64,000 nucleotides of DNA from Nevskiales bacterium (GCA_011526045.1 WYBE01000002.1:124001-188000); one strand, 5' to 3'. Counted from the first letter of the stretch, positions 1-8,094 are shown. The notes: a model not told the origin generated them from the letters alone. Made by a program: numbers and translations.

Positions 1-230
1 CTCACCTCGGCAACGTACGCGGCACCATCGGCGCACGCCTGAATGCGATCGACGAGCAACGCTCCAACAACGAGGAGCTCACGTTGCAGCTGCAAACCAC
101 GCTGTCGACGGTGCGCGATGTCGATTACCCGAAGGCGATCTCGGATCTCGAGACCAACCTGACCGCGCTCGAAGCCGCGCAGAAGGTGTTCGCCCAGACG
201 CGGGCGCTATCGTTGTTCGATCTGCTGTAA
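1..230 (+). CDS. flgL: FlgL hook-filament junction protein, C-terminal fragment
   Basis: The window opens inside this gene; about 75 codons remain, read in the third frame and ending at TAA 228-230. The visible segment has the helical flagellin-type D0 terminus: VDYPKAISDLETNLTALEAA followed by a Q-x-FAQTRALSLFDLL ending, typical of FlgL (HAP3) rather than flagellin. FlgL joins the hook to the filament and is exported through the flagellar type III apparatus. Its position just upstream of fliC matches the usual polar-flagellum gene order. The 5' part, start codon and promoter lie outside the window. Confidence 0.87.
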   Translation, partial: HLGNVRGTIGARLNAIDEQRSNNEELTLQLQTTLSTVRDVDYPKAISDLETNLTALEAAQKVFAQTRALSLFDLL

Positions 231-277
231 TCGGCCGCCTCTGCGGCCCGCGAAGGTGCGGCGACCCCGGCCCCCGC

Positions 278-1522
278 CTACGGCTGCGCCATGCCCGACG
301 GACCGGCCGCTTTGCCGAACAACGAGCGGAACAAGGCGAGGTCCGCAAAATTGACGATGCCGCCCGAGCCGTTCAGGTCAGCCACGCCGCTCACACCACC
401 GAATACCGCACGAAACGCTGCGAGATCGGCGAAATTGACGATTCCGCCGCTGTTGTCGAGGTCGGCGTCGCAGGCGTTGCCGAAGCCATCGGCATCCGCG
501 TCGAGCTGGCTGTTGCCGCCGGCGTCCGGACGCAGCGGCCCGTTCTGCGCCAGCAGGCAGTTGTCCCACAGGTCGCTTACGCCGTCGGCATCGCTATCCG
601 CGCCGCCATCCGCTTCAAACGTCACGGCCAGTTCCACGTAGCCGCGCGACTCGCCGAAGCCGTCCACGGCAATGCCGTAGGCGGTGCCGGCGGACGCTGC
701 GAAAACCACCTGGCTGGTGAGGTCCATATGGTCGTCATTGGAGGCGATTCCGCTCAACTGGTCGGTGGCGTTCCCGGTATACACGGCCAGTACCGTGTCG
801 AAGCCGCTACCCGCGGTCGAGACCGTCACACGGCCGGCCGCCGGCGCCGTCCATGACCACCACGCCGAAGCCGCAGGAGCGGAGATCAGCGCATGATCGG
901 GCTCACCGGGTTCACCGGTGGCGCCGAAGTTCGAGCCCGACGCACTCGCCGCGGCGCCGGCCAGCATGGTCCGCGTCGCGAAGGCGTCGTTCACCGGCGC
1001 ACCATCGGGCGACCAGGCGTAATGGAGGACGAATTCGCCCGCATCGGCCGCGAAACCATCGACCGCGATGCGATACACGGTTCCTGACACCGCGTTGACG
1101 CTGACCGCGCTCTGCACACCCTCGCTGTCGTCGTTGCTCGCCCGCTCGTTCAGCAGCCACATCGTCGAGCCGGTGTAGACCGCGAGCGTGGTGTCGAAAC
1201 CGCTGCCGTGGGTATCGAGCCGCAGCACACCGCTTCCCGGTGCGGTCCACTCAAACCAGACGGAGGCTCGCGGACTGCTCTGGCCGGCGTGGTCGGGTTC
1301 GAAATTCTCTCCCGTGGCCCCGACGTTGGTCGCAAGCACCTCACCGCCTGTTCCGGAAAGGTCACTCGCGTTGGCGAGGCGGTCATTGACGGGGGCCGCG
1401 GTGGCGTTACCGAAGGACAGGATGCAGAGCCACAGCACGGCCAACGGCGTCGGCGACACCCGCTGCCGGGTGTCCGGGCACAGCCCGACTGCAGTCTCTT
1501 CTTGTGGTTGTGACTGCACCAT
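278..1522 (-). CDS. Exported two-domain PPC-like protein with thrombospondin-3 and dockerin-like repeats
   Basis: A 414-residue predicted secreted protein transcribed against the flagellar genes. I chose ATG 1520-1522 because it places a hydrophobic signal segment (TPLAVLWLCILSFGNATAA, about residues 23-41) near the N terminus; the frame stays open further upstream. Two homologous beta-rich units follow, each starting with V/A-ND-x-x-A, passing through FGATGE or VGATGE, W-x-WTAP, SGFDT-x-LAVYTG and ASNDD, and ending in AVDGF. They resemble the pre-peptidase C-terminal-like modules of secreted bacterial proteins. Near the C terminus is an Asp-rich calcium-type stretch (DSDADGVSDLWDNC, DADADGFGNACD) and then two near-identical dockerin/EF-hand-like units, GGIVNFADLAAFRAVFG and GGIVNFADLALFRSLFG. 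No catalytic domain is visible, so a calcium-stabilised surface or adhesive role is inference. No strong ribosome site precedes the chosen start. Confidence 0.72.
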   Translation of the reverse strand: MVQSQPQEETAVGLCPDTRQRVSPTPLAVLWLCILSFGNATAAPVNDRLANASDLSGTGGEVLATNVGATGENFEPDHAGQSSPRASVWFEWTAPGSGVLRLDTHGSGFDTTLAVYTGSTMWLLNERASNDDSEGVQSAVSVNAVSGTVYRIAVDGFAADAGEFVLHYAWSPDGAPVNDAFATRTMLAGAAASASGSNFGATGEPGEPDHALISAPAASAWWSWTAPAAGRVTVSTAGSGFDTVLAVYTGNATDQLSGIASNDDHMDLTSQVVFAASAGTAYGIAVDGFGESRGYVELAVTFEADGGADSDADGVSDLWDNCLLAQNGPLRPDAGGNSQLDADADGFGNACDADLDNSGGIVNFADLAAFRAVFGGVSGVADLNGSGGIVNFADLALFRSLFGKAAGPSGMAQP

Positions 1523-1866
1523 CAGGCCGGATGATACCAAGCCCGACCCTCGTTGCGGCCGCACGCAGCGGCGTGTGCCGAATTGCGGCAGGCACTGCCC
1601 GCAGCCGGCCCGCAGCGGCATTTGACAATATTCCGTGTGGCTGGCGCAGCATGCCCGCATTCGCGCACGCCACGACCGACACCGTGGTTCTGCGACGGCG
1701 GTCACAGCCTGCTCCTTAAAGTCGGCGGCCGCCCTGCCGATAAAACCGTCGCAATGGCTCAAAGATCCCGTGTGGGGCGCTTGCCACAAGTCAAGTGGCC
1801 GTTATCGGGATCCGGAAAGCGCGTGCGTTAACTAGGACTCATCACACTCTGTAAGGAGAGGCAGTC
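1523..1866. other. Intergenic flagellin control region
   Basis: This 344-base gap separates the minus-strand dockerin-like gene from fliC. Its right half holds the FliA promoter (1717-1743), about 115 bases of leader, and a strong Shine-Dalgarno AAGGAG at 1853-1858, eight bases before the fliC ATG. I saw no convincing promoter for the minus-strand gene and no RNA gene. Confidence 0.6.
1717..1743 (+). promoter_or_regulatory. FliA (sigma-28) promoter of fliC
   Basis: TAAAGTCG at 1717-1724, an 11-base spacer and GCCGATAA at 1736-1743 match the sigma-28 consensus TAAAGTTT-N11-GCCGATAA at almost every specified base. The site lies 124 bases before the fliC start, which fits a class IV flagellin gene switched on by FliA (gene at 26262-27017) after hook completion. 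Confidence 0.9.
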
Positions 1867-3309
1867 ATGCCAGTAGTCATCAACACGAACGTCCTGTCGC
1901 TGAACGCGCAGCGCAATCTGTCGCGCTCCGACAGCACCCTCGCGACCGCGTTGCAGCGTCTGTCGTCCGGCCTGCGCATCAACAGCGCCAAGGACGATGC
2001 GGCGGGGCTCGCGATCGCCAACCGCTTCACGACGCAGATCCGCGGCCTGAACCAGGCAGTGCGCAATGCCAACGACGGCATCTCGCTCGCCCAGACCGCC
2101 GAATCCGCGCTCGATGAACTGACCAACAACCTGCAGCGCATCCGCGAGCTGGCCGTCCAGGCCGCGAACTCGACGAATTCCGCGTCTGACCGCGCCGCCC
2201 TCGACCAGGAAGTGCAGCAGCGCCTGGCCGAAGTGAACCGGATCGCCTCGCAGACCTCGTTCAACGGCCAGAAGGTGCTCGACGGCAGCTTCGGCGCCGC
2301 CCAGTTCCAGGTCGGTGCCAACGTCGGCGAGACGATCGGCGTGAACCTGACGACCGGCGTGCGTGCCGACCAGCTCGGCCAGATTGCCACCCAGACCGGC
2401 ACGGCCGTCTCCGCCAATGCCCTGACGGACGGCAGCGTGACGATCGCTGTCGGCTCTGGCAATGCTGTCGCCATACGCGCCAGCGCCGCCGGCACCCAGG
2501 CTGGCCAGACGTCCGACAGCGCCTACGCGAAGATCAATGCGATCAACGCCGCGGGCGTCTCGGGCCTCACTGCCACGGCCACCAACGTCAGCTCCGGCAC
2601 GTTCTCGACCGTAAGCAGCGCAGGTGGCACCTCCACCTACAACCTGACAGTCAACGGCGTGGCCGTCTACTCCGGCACGGGCAACATCGCCTCGGGCGCA
2701 TCGCTCACCGCCGCCGACGTCGCCGCCCAGGTGAACCTGTTCTCCTCGCAGACGGGCGTATCGGCTTCGGTGTCCGGCACCACGTTCACGCTGACGGCAG
2801 CCGACGGGCGCAACGTGGTCGTGACCGAGTCGATCGCGAACGGCTCGGGCACGGCCTCGGGCACCGGCATCGCCGGAACCCAGGAAGGCACGCTGCGTGG
2901 CACGATCGCGCTGTCCGCCGCCGAGAACATCACGCTCGGCGGCACGCCGGCCGACATTGGCTTCTCCGGCGTCACCTCCATCGCGAAAGACAACGTCACG
3001 CTGTCGAGCGTGAGCGTCACCTCGGTGGCGAACTCCAACACGGCCATCCAGCGCTCCGACGCCGCCCTGACCGCAGTGTCCTCGCTGCGCAGCCAGTTCG
3101 GCGCCATCCAGAACCGCTTCGAGTCCACGATCGCGAACCTCACCGCGGTCGCCGAGAACCTGACTGCCTCGCGCAGCCGGATTCAGGACGCGGACTTCGC
3201 GGCGGAAACGGCGGCCCTGACGAAGGCGCAGATCCTGCAGCAGGCTGGCGTCGCGGTACTGGCCCAGGCCAACGCCGCGCCGCAGGTCGTGCTCGGTCTG
3301 CTCCGGTAA
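1867..3309 (+). CDS. fliC: Flagellin, filament subunit
   Basis: A 480-residue flagellin. The N-terminal D0/D1 helices start MPVVINTNVLSLNAQRNL and include LQRLSSGLRINSAKDDAAGL and QRIRELAVQAAN, the region recognised by TLR5 in other flagellins. The C-terminal D1/D0 part (about 395-480) has RSQFGAIQNRFESTIANL and SRSRIQDADFAAETAALT. The middle, Ser/Thr/Gly/Ala-rich part (about 165-390) is the variable surface-exposed D2/D3 region and contains no cysteine. The gene has its own FliA promoter and a strong ribosome site; a GC-rich hairpin lies just after the stop. FliS (5354-5776) is its expected export chaperone. Confidence 0.97.
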   Translation: MPVVINTNVLSLNAQRNLSRSDSTLATALQRLSSGLRINSAKDDAAGLAIANRFTTQIRGLNQAVRNANDGISLAQTAESALDELTNNLQRIRELAVQAANSTNSASDRAALDQEVQQRLAEVNRIASQTSFNGQKVLDGSFGAAQFQVGANVGETIGVNLTTGVRADQLGQIATQTGTAVSANALTDGSVTIAVGSGNAVAIRASAAGTQAGQTSDSAYAKINAINAAGVSGLTATATNVSSGTFSTVSSAGGTSTYNLTVNGVAVYSGTGNIASGASLTAADVAAQVNLFSSQTGVSASVSGTTFTLTAADGRNVVVTESIANGSGTASGTGIAGTQEGTLRGTIALSAAENITLGGTPADIGFSGVTSIAKDNVTLSSVSVTSVANSNTAIQRSDAALTAVSSLRSQFGAIQNRFESTIANLTAVAENLTASRSRIQDADFAAETAALTKAQILQQAGVAVLAQANAAPQVVLGLLR

Positions 3310-3330
3310 GCGGACCCCGAACACCCGGAC

Positions 3331-3354
3331 GGTGGCCGGTGAAAACCGGCCACC
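3331..3354 (+). terminator. Hairpin after fliC, probable terminator or 3' stabiliser
   Basis: A perfect 10-base-pair stem, GGTGGCCGGT at 3331-3340 and ACCGGCCACC at 3345-3354, closes on a GAAA tetraloop 22 bases after the fliC stop. No U-tract follows (next bases GCACCC), so it is either a non-canonical terminator or a 3' end protector for an abundant mRNA. Confidence 0.5.
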
Positions 3355-3516
3355 GCACCCGGGTGGCGGACCGGACGCGGCCTGCCGCCCCTCGCGGGTA
3401 GCGCAGGCCGCAGGCGCGAGCGGATAGAGGCAGGAATCTTGAAGACAGGCATCTCGATTGGCGGCGTCAGTGCCCCCCCGGACCCGGGCTGACGCACCGG
3501 TTGCCAGAGGCGAGTC

Positions 3517-3879
3517 ATGAACGTCACTGCAACAACGCAAGCAACCATGACGGCACCCGCCCGCCAGGGCCCGGAGCCGTCGCGTGGACCGGAGCCCGCC
3601 GGCAAGACTTTGCCGGCCGGCGGCAGCACCAGGCCGCCCGAACGCAACAGCACGCCGCCGGTCGACATCGAGCGCGCGCTGGAACAGATCAAGGCCTTTC
3701 TCAGCGAGTCGAAGCGGCAGCTCAATTTCGAGCGCGACGAGAGCACCGGACGCACGGTCATCAAGGTGATCGACCCGGCCTCCGGCGAAGTGATTCGCCA
3801 GTTTCCCCCGGAGGAAATCCTGAAGATCGCCGCGATCATCGACGCACAGGGTTTCCACACCGTCGACGAGCAGGCCTGA
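3517..3879 (+). CDS. flaG: FlaG family flagellar protein
   Basis: A 120-residue protein with a disordered Pro/Ala/Gly-rich first half and a conserved FlaG C-terminal domain (about 55-118): LNFERDESTGRTVIKVID, GEVIRQFPPEEILKIAAII. FlaG affects filament length in several polar-flagellated bacteria; its mechanism is not settled. The start ATG 3517 is preceded by a GAGGCGAG-type ribosome site; an in-frame ATG at 3547 would remove ten residues. It lies between fliC and fliD as in Pseudomonas and Vibrio. No good sigma-54 or sigma-28 site was found in the 160 bases before it, so it may rely on fliC read-through. Confidence 0.88.
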   Translation: MNVTATTQATMTAPARQGPEPSRGPEPAGKTLPAGGSTRPPERNSTPPVDIERALEQIKAFLSESKRQLNFERDESTGRTVIKVIDPASGEVIRQFPPEEILKIAAIIDAQGFHTVDEQA

Positions 3880-3894
3880 GACGGGCCACCGTCG

Positions 3895-3910
3895 TGGCAC
3901 GGATCTTGCT
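3895..3910 (+). promoter_or_regulatory. Sigma-54 promoter of fliD
   Basis: TGGCAC (3895-3900), five bases, then TTGCT (3906-3910): an exact match to TGGCAC-N5-TTGCW, with GG and GC separated by ten bases. Predicted start of transcription is near 3921, about 48 bases before fliD. It would drive fliD-fliS-fliT-PilZ under FlrA or FlrC. Confidence 0.88.
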
Positions 3911-3968
3911 GCTGAAGGTCCGGGCATGAAACCCCTGGTTCCGCCTCACGGCGACACGGATTAACTCA

Positions 3969-5330
3969 ATGGCGATCAGCGCAACCGGACTTGGCTCCGG
4001 GCTCGACATCAAGAGCCTCGTGGACCAGCTCGTGTCCGCCGAGCGGCAGCCGGTGGCCACGCGGCTCGCGGCGCAGGAAGCGCGCGCCACTGCACAGCTC
4101 ACGGCCATCGGCCGCCTGAAGGGCGCCTTGTCCGCATTCCAGAGCGCGGCGGCCGGACTCACCGACATCGGACAGTTCCAGCAGCGCCTTGCCACCGTCA
4201 GCGACGCCGAGCGCATCGCGGCCAGCGCCAGCGCCGACGCAGAGCCCGCCACCTACGATGTGGAGATCAACAGCCTCGCAACGGCCCACCGGCTGGCGTC
4301 GGGCCCCTTCGCCTCGGCCGGCTCCATCGTCGGCGAGGGCCAGCTCGCGATCACCGCGAACGGCGCCTCGATGCAGATCGAGATCACCGCGGCGAACAGC
4401 ACGCTGGCGGGCATACGCGATGCGATCAACGATTCGGCGAACAACCCGGGCGTGCGGGCGAGCATCGTGACGGGCGCGGACGGCGCGCACCTGATCCTCA
4501 GCGCGACGGCAACCGGAGCGGCCGGCGCCATCAGCATCGATGCGCTGGCTCCCGGCAGCCCGCTCGAGATGCTGGAATTCGGCGCCGGCACCAGCAACAG
4601 CCTCACCGAACTCAAGGCCGCAGCCGATGCCTCGGCCCACATCGACGGGCTGCTCGTGACGAGCGCGACCAACAGCATCGAAGACGCCATCGAGGGCGTA
4701 ACGATCGATCTGCTGCAGGCCGCGCCCGGCACGATGCTCCGCCTGGAAATAAGCCACGACGAGGAATCCGCCAGGACGGCGGTTTCAAAGTTCGTGGATG
4801 CCTACAACGCCGTCTCCAGGACCATCAAGGAACTGACCGCCTACGACGCTGACACCGGTGCGGCCGGTGCGCTGCTCGGTGATGCGGCCACACGCGGCAT
4901 CAAGAACGCACTGCGCGAAGCCCTGGGCGGCGCGGTCGGCGGCGCCTCGGACCCGTACCGGACACTGGCGGAGATCGGCATCGCGACCGGCACCGACGGC
5001 AGCCTGTCGCTCGACGCCGCCAGACTCGGCAATGCGATTACCGCGAATTTCGACGCTGTCGGGAAGCTCTTCGCCGACAGTCAGCACGGCATTGCCGTAC
5101 GCCTGCGGGACAGCATCGACGATTTTCTCGCCAGCGACGGACACATCGGCGCGCGCGAAGCGACGCTCAAGACCCGGCTGGACGACATCAGCGAGCGGCG
5201 CACCGACCTCGAGGCGCGCATGGAGCAGGTTCGCAAGCGCTACCAGAACCAGTTCAACGCTCTCGACCGCCTGGTTGGCCAGCTCAACCAGACCAGCAGC
5301 TTCCTCACCCGCCAGCTGGCGAACCTCTGA
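3969..5330 (+). CDS. fliD: FliD filament cap (HAP2)
   Basis: A 453-residue capping protein that folds exported flagellin at the filament tip. The N terminus has the family signature GLGSGLDIKSLVDQLVSAE (about residues 7-25). The central part is variable, and the C-terminal coiled helix (about 380-453) includes RLDDISERRTDLEARMEQVR, QFNALDRLVGQLNQTSSFL. Length is typical. Starts at ATG 3969 without an obvious Shine-Dalgarno. It is followed 23 bases later by fliS, and a sigma-54 promoter precedes it. Confidence 0.96.
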   Translation: MAISATGLGSGLDIKSLVDQLVSAERQPVATRLAAQEARATAQLTAIGRLKGALSAFQSAAAGLTDIGQFQQRLATVSDAERIAASASADAEPATYDVEINSLATAHRLASGPFASAGSIVGEGQLAITANGASMQIEITAANSTLAGIRDAINDSANNPGVRASIVTGADGAHLILSATATGAAGAISIDALAPGSPLEMLEFGAGTSNSLTELKAAADASAHIDGLLVTSATNSIEDAIEGVTIDLLQAAPGTMLRLEISHDEESARTAVSKFVDAYNAVSRTIKELTAYDADTGAAGALLGDAATRGIKNALREALGGAVGGASDPYRTLAEIGIATGTDGSLSLDAARLGNAITANFDAVGKLFADSQHGIAVRLRDSIDDFLASDGHIGAREATLKTRLDDISERRTDLEARMEQVRKRYQNQFNALDRLVGQLNQTSSFLTRQLANL

Positions 5331-5353
5331 TACTCCGCCTTGCAGGACTCCTC

Positions 5354-5776
5354 ATGAACCGCGCACCCGTCAATGCCCTCGGCCAGTACCGCAGCATCGA
5401 TGCCTATGGGGCTGCGAGTGGCGACCCGTTGCAGCTCGTCCTGCGCATGATGGACGGCGCGATCGACCGCATCGTCTCCGCCAAGGGCCACATGCGTCGC
5501 CAGGAGATCCCAGCCAAGGGCGAGGCGATCGGCCGGGCCATCGGACTGATCGACGGCCTGCGAACGTCGCTCGACCGCGAGCGCGGCGGCACGATTGCCG
5601 TGAACCTTGAATCGCTCTATGACTACATGATGCGTCGCCTGGTGGAGGCCAACCTGCGCAACGACGAGCGTCGACTCGATGAGGTCGCCACGCTGCTCGA
5701 CGAGATCCGCTCCGCATGGCAGTCGGTGGTGCGTTCGCCGCCGGCCGCCACGGCCGGCACCGACGCGCGGCCCTGA
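5354..5776 (+). CDS. fliS: FliS flagellin export chaperone
   Basis: A 140-residue all-helical chaperone that binds the flagellin C-terminal helix and prevents premature polymerisation. Family features are the YRSIDAYGAASGDPLQLVLRM start, two central helices (DRIVSAKGHMRRQEIPAKGE, AIGRAIGLIDGLRTSLD) and LESLYDYMMRRLVEANLRND. It is followed by the fliT-like gene with a 14-base gap, and belongs to the sigma-54-driven fliDST operon. Confidence 0.95.
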   Translation: MNRAPVNALGQYRSIDAYGAASGDPLQLVLRMMDGAIDRIVSAKGHMRRQEIPAKGEAIGRAIGLIDGLRTSLDRERGGTIAVNLESLYDYMMRRLVEANLRNDERRLDEVATLLDEIRSAWQSVVRSPPAATAGTDARP

Positions 5777-5790
5777 CGCCTTCCGCCGCC

Positions 5791-6138
5791 ATGCAGGCAC
5801 TCGATCAGATCGTCGCCCTCACCGAGTCGGTGGAACGCCATGTGGAACGCGGCGAGTGGGCGGAAGCCGGCGCGCTCGACGCAGAGCGTTGCCGCCGCCT
5901 CGCGGACCTGTTCGCGGACCCCGCCTCGGCAGAAGATCTCGCGGCCTATCGCGACATCCTGCAGGAACTGCTGCTGCGCAACCAGCAGACCATCCAGCGG
6001 GTCTGCGCGCAACGCGAGGAGCTGGGCCGCGCCTCGACCATGCTGGCGCGTGCCGACGGCGCCGTGCGTGCTTATCGTCGCAACACCGGCCCAGGCAATC
6101 TGGTTTTTCTGCGCGAACCACAGGTGCAAGAGCCATGA
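5791..6138 (+). CDS. fliT: FliT-like flagellar export chaperone
   Basis: A 115-residue helical protein starting at ATG 5791 (MQALDQIVALTESVERHVER); the frame is open further upstream but that part overlaps fliS. Helix-rich, charged composition, size and position directly after fliS match FliT, the chaperone of the FliD cap. Sequence similarity within this family is weak, so the call rests mainly on context. Its stop overlaps the next start (ATGA at 6135-6138), implying translational coupling. Confidence 0.7.
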   Translation: MQALDQIVALTESVERHVERGEWAEAGALDAERCRRLADLFADPASAEDLAAYRDILQELLLRNQQTIQRVCAQREELGRASTMLARADGAVRAYRRNTGPGNLVFLREPQVQEP

Positions 6139-6743
6139 GTACCGCACACGATCTGCGTGACTTCGAAGGAATCTCACTCTACGAGCGGCTACCGTTCAGC
6201 TGGCTCGGCGCGGATCTCGGCGACCTCAACGTCCGCGACCAGGCGAACCACGAAAGCGCGCGCACGCTCCAGGCCCTGGCCGTTTACGAGGAGGCGCCGC
6301 GCGAGATCTCCAGCGAGACCACTCACCATGCCAATCCCGAGATCCTGCACCTGCAGATCAAGGTGGACGTGCTGCTCTCGCTGATGGGCCGGCTGGTCGC
6401 CGAGAACGCGGGCGCGCCCGCCCGCCACTCCCTCGTGCTGCGCGGCCAGAGCGTGGAGTGGTCCGGGGCCGACGAGAGCAAGGCGAAACCGGGCGACACC
6501 GGTTACGCGCTGATCTACCCGAACCCGATGCTGCCGCTGTGCCTGCGCCTGCCCGCCCGCATCGTCGGCAGCGTCGAGCGCTCCGGCGCACGCTGGCTGC
6601 AGACTCGTTTCGAGAACCTCTCGCCTGCCGTGGCGGCTGGCCTGGAAAAAATGGTCTTTCGCCGGCACCGGCGCCAGGTCGCCTTCAGCAAGGGCACCGG
6701 CGTGTTCACGGAAACCGGCATCTTCAGGGCGTCAAAATTCTGA
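6135..6743 (+). CDS. Non-canonical PilZ-like protein of the fliDST operon
   Basis: A 202-residue soluble protein beginning MSTAHDLRDFEGISLYERLP, coupled to fliT by an ATGA overlap. The N-terminal half contains a helical stretch (HANPEILHLQIKVDVLLSLM, about 61-80) that could form a coiled coil. The C-terminal half is beta-rich and ends with ENLSPAVAAGLEKMVFRRHR. This layout and the operon position after fliS/fliT match the atypical PilZ proteins of Xanthomonas-type flagellar clusters. The canonical RxxxR and D/N-x-S-x-x-G c-di-GMP motifs are not intact, so ligand binding is uncertain. Assignment as PilZ-like is from resemblance and context. Confidence 0.6.
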   Translation: MSTAHDLRDFEGISLYERLPFSWLGADLGDLNVRDQANHESARTLQALAVYEEAPREISSETTHHANPEILHLQIKVDVLLSLMGRLVAENAGAPARHSLVLRGQSVEWSGADESKAKPGDTGYALIYPNPMLPLCLRLPARIVGSVERSGARWLQTRFENLSPAVAAGLEKMVFRRHRRQVAFSKGTGVFTETGIFRASKF

Positions 6744-6793
6744 CCTCCGGCTGGCACCCGGCTCCGGAAATCTGGCACCTCAACCGGAGGGCG

Positions 6794-6809
6794 AATTGAT
6801 TCATCAATT
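6794..6809. promoter_or_regulatory. AT-rich dyad upstream of the flrB sigma-54 site
   Basis: AATTGAT (6794-6800), TC, then ATCAATT (6803-6809) is a perfect inverted repeat in an otherwise GC-rich gap, 32 bases before the -24 element of flrBC. Its half-sites share the CAAT/ATTG core of FleQ boxes, so it is a candidate FlrA/FleQ enhancer site. Confidence 0.4.
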
Positions 6810-6840
6810 GGATCATTGGGTTACCTGAGCCCCACTGATC

Positions 6841-6856
6841 CGGCACGGTTCTTGCT
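6841..6856 (+). promoter_or_regulatory. Sigma-54 promoter of flrBC
   Basis: CGGCAC, GGTTC, TTGCT: one mismatch from TGGCAC-N5-TTGCW with correct GG-N10-GC spacing (GG 6842-6843, GC 6854-6855). Predicted transcription start near 6867 falls one base before the annotated flrB ATG (see findings). Confidence 0.78.
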
Positions 6857-6867
6857 CCAAGTTGGAC

Positions 6868-8094
6868 ATGAACCGATCCGCCGCTCCGACCCCCAGCGCT
6901 CCTGCACCGATCGCGCTGCCGCCAGGCCCTGCTGCGCTCGCCGCGGCATTCGCCGCTTTCAACGAGGTGTCGCGGCAACTCACGGATTCCTACCGGACGC
7001 TGGAGCGCGAATCCGCGCACCTGCGCCGCGAATTGCGCAGCGCCAGGCAACGTCGCAGCGCCGCAGCGCGCAGCAAGGCAGAGCTTGCCGGCCGGCTGGC
7101 TGCACTGGTCGAAGCGCTGCCCGGCGGGGTCGTGCTCCTCGACGCCGAAGGCTGCATCCAGCAAGTGAACTCCGCCGCCTGCGCGCTGCTGGGCGAACCG
7201 CTGCTCGGCGAACCATGGACGCGGATCCGCGAACGCGCTTTCGTCCCTGACCACATCGGTCATGGCGAACTCGAACTCGCCAGCGGACGGCGCGTCAACG
7301 TCGCACGCAAGCCGCTGCAGCCGGGCCCCGGCCAGGTGCTGCTGCTGACCGACATCACCGAATCACGCCGCATCGAGGATCTGCTCGCCCGCCACCGTCG
7401 CCTGGCGACGATGGGCGAAATGGCGGCGGCACTCGCCCACCAGATCCGCACACCGCTCGCCGCCGCCCTCCTCTACGCGAGTAACGCCAGCCGCCCGGAA
7501 CTGCCCACCGAACAGCGCGATACCCTGCTCGGCAAGGCCGTCGGCTGCATGCACGACCTCGAGCGGCTCATCGCCGACATGCTCGCCTTCGCACGCGGCG
7601 CCACGCTGGCCGGCCAGCGATTCAGCCTGCTGGAACTGCTCGCGGACGTCGACGATTCGCTGCGTCCGCTCCTCGGACCCGAGCAGGCGCTGGCGGTCAG
7701 GCGCCTGGCCCTCGACGTCGTCCTCACCGGCAATCGCGAGGCACTGGCAGGCACCCTGGTGAATCTCGCCATGAACGCCCTGCAGGCGGGCGGCAGTTCG
7801 GCGCAAGTCACCATCTCGGCGCGCGTGGCCGGGCTGCAGGTGGAAATCCGGGTGAGCGACAACGGGCCCGGTGTCCCCGAGCGACTGCGCGAGCGCATTT
7901 TCGAACCGTTCTTCACGTCCCGAACCGATGGCACGGGGCTCGGGCTGCCGGTGGCCCGTTCTGTCGCCCGGGCGCATCACGGTGACGTCCTGCTTGTGGA
8001 TGGCGCGGCGGGCCAGACCGTGTTCGCGCTGCGCCTGCCAGTCGCCCCGCCCGCATCCGACCAGACACGCAACGACAGGAATGCAGCCGCATGA
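6868..8094 (+). CDS. flrB: FlrB/FleS sensor histidine kinase
   Basis: A 408-residue cytosolic kinase with no membrane segment, as in FlrB and FleS. A disordered Pro/Ala-rich start and a coiled segment (about 33-80) lead to a PAS-like domain (about 82-165), a HisKA dimerisation helix with phospho-acceptor His191 (GEMAAALAHQIRTPLAAAL), and a HATPase domain with an N box (NLAMNALQAG), G1 box (DNGPGVPE) and G2 box (GTGLGLPVARS). It is expected to phosphorylate FlrC, whose start overlaps its end (8091-8094), to activate middle flagellar genes. ATG 6868 is used here; TTG 6862 is also in frame. The predicted mRNA would be almost leaderless; GTG 6967 is an alternative start. Confidence 0.92.
   Translation: MNRSAAPTPSAPAPIALPPGPAALAAAFAAFNEVSRQLTDSYRTLERESAHLRRELRSARQRRSAAARSKAELAGRLAALVEALPGGVVLLDAEGCIQQVNSAACALLGEPLLGEPWTRIRERAFVPDHIGHGELELASGRRVNVARKPLQPGPGQVLLLTDITESRRIEDLLARHRRLATMGEMAAALAHQIRTPLAAALLYASNASRPELPTEQRDTLLGKAVGCMHDLERLIADMLAFARGATLAGQRFSLLELLADVDDSLRPLLGPEQALAVRRLALDVVLTGNREALAGTLVNLAMNALQAGGSSAQVTISARVAGLQVEIRVSDNGPGVPERLRERIFEPFFTSRTDGTGLGLPVARSVARAHHGDVLLVDGAAGQTVFALRLPVAPPASDQTRNDRNAAA

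Noticed and set aside
1622-1650. TTGACA as a sigma-70 -35 element before fliC
   Set aside because: No acceptable -10 hexamer lies 16-19 bases downstream; the sigma-28 site is far better.
3433-3455. GGCAGGAATCTTGAA before flaG as a sigma-54 promoter
   Set aside because: The -12 GC is missing (TTGA) and the -24 element is degenerate.
1828-3927. Long minus-strand open frame opposite fliC and flaG
   Set aside because: Composition is Arg/Gly/Ala-rich with no family signature; a codon-bias shadow of fliC.
6774-6790. TGGCAC after the PilZ-like gene as a second sigma-54 site
   Set aside because: Not followed by TTGC at the required spacing.
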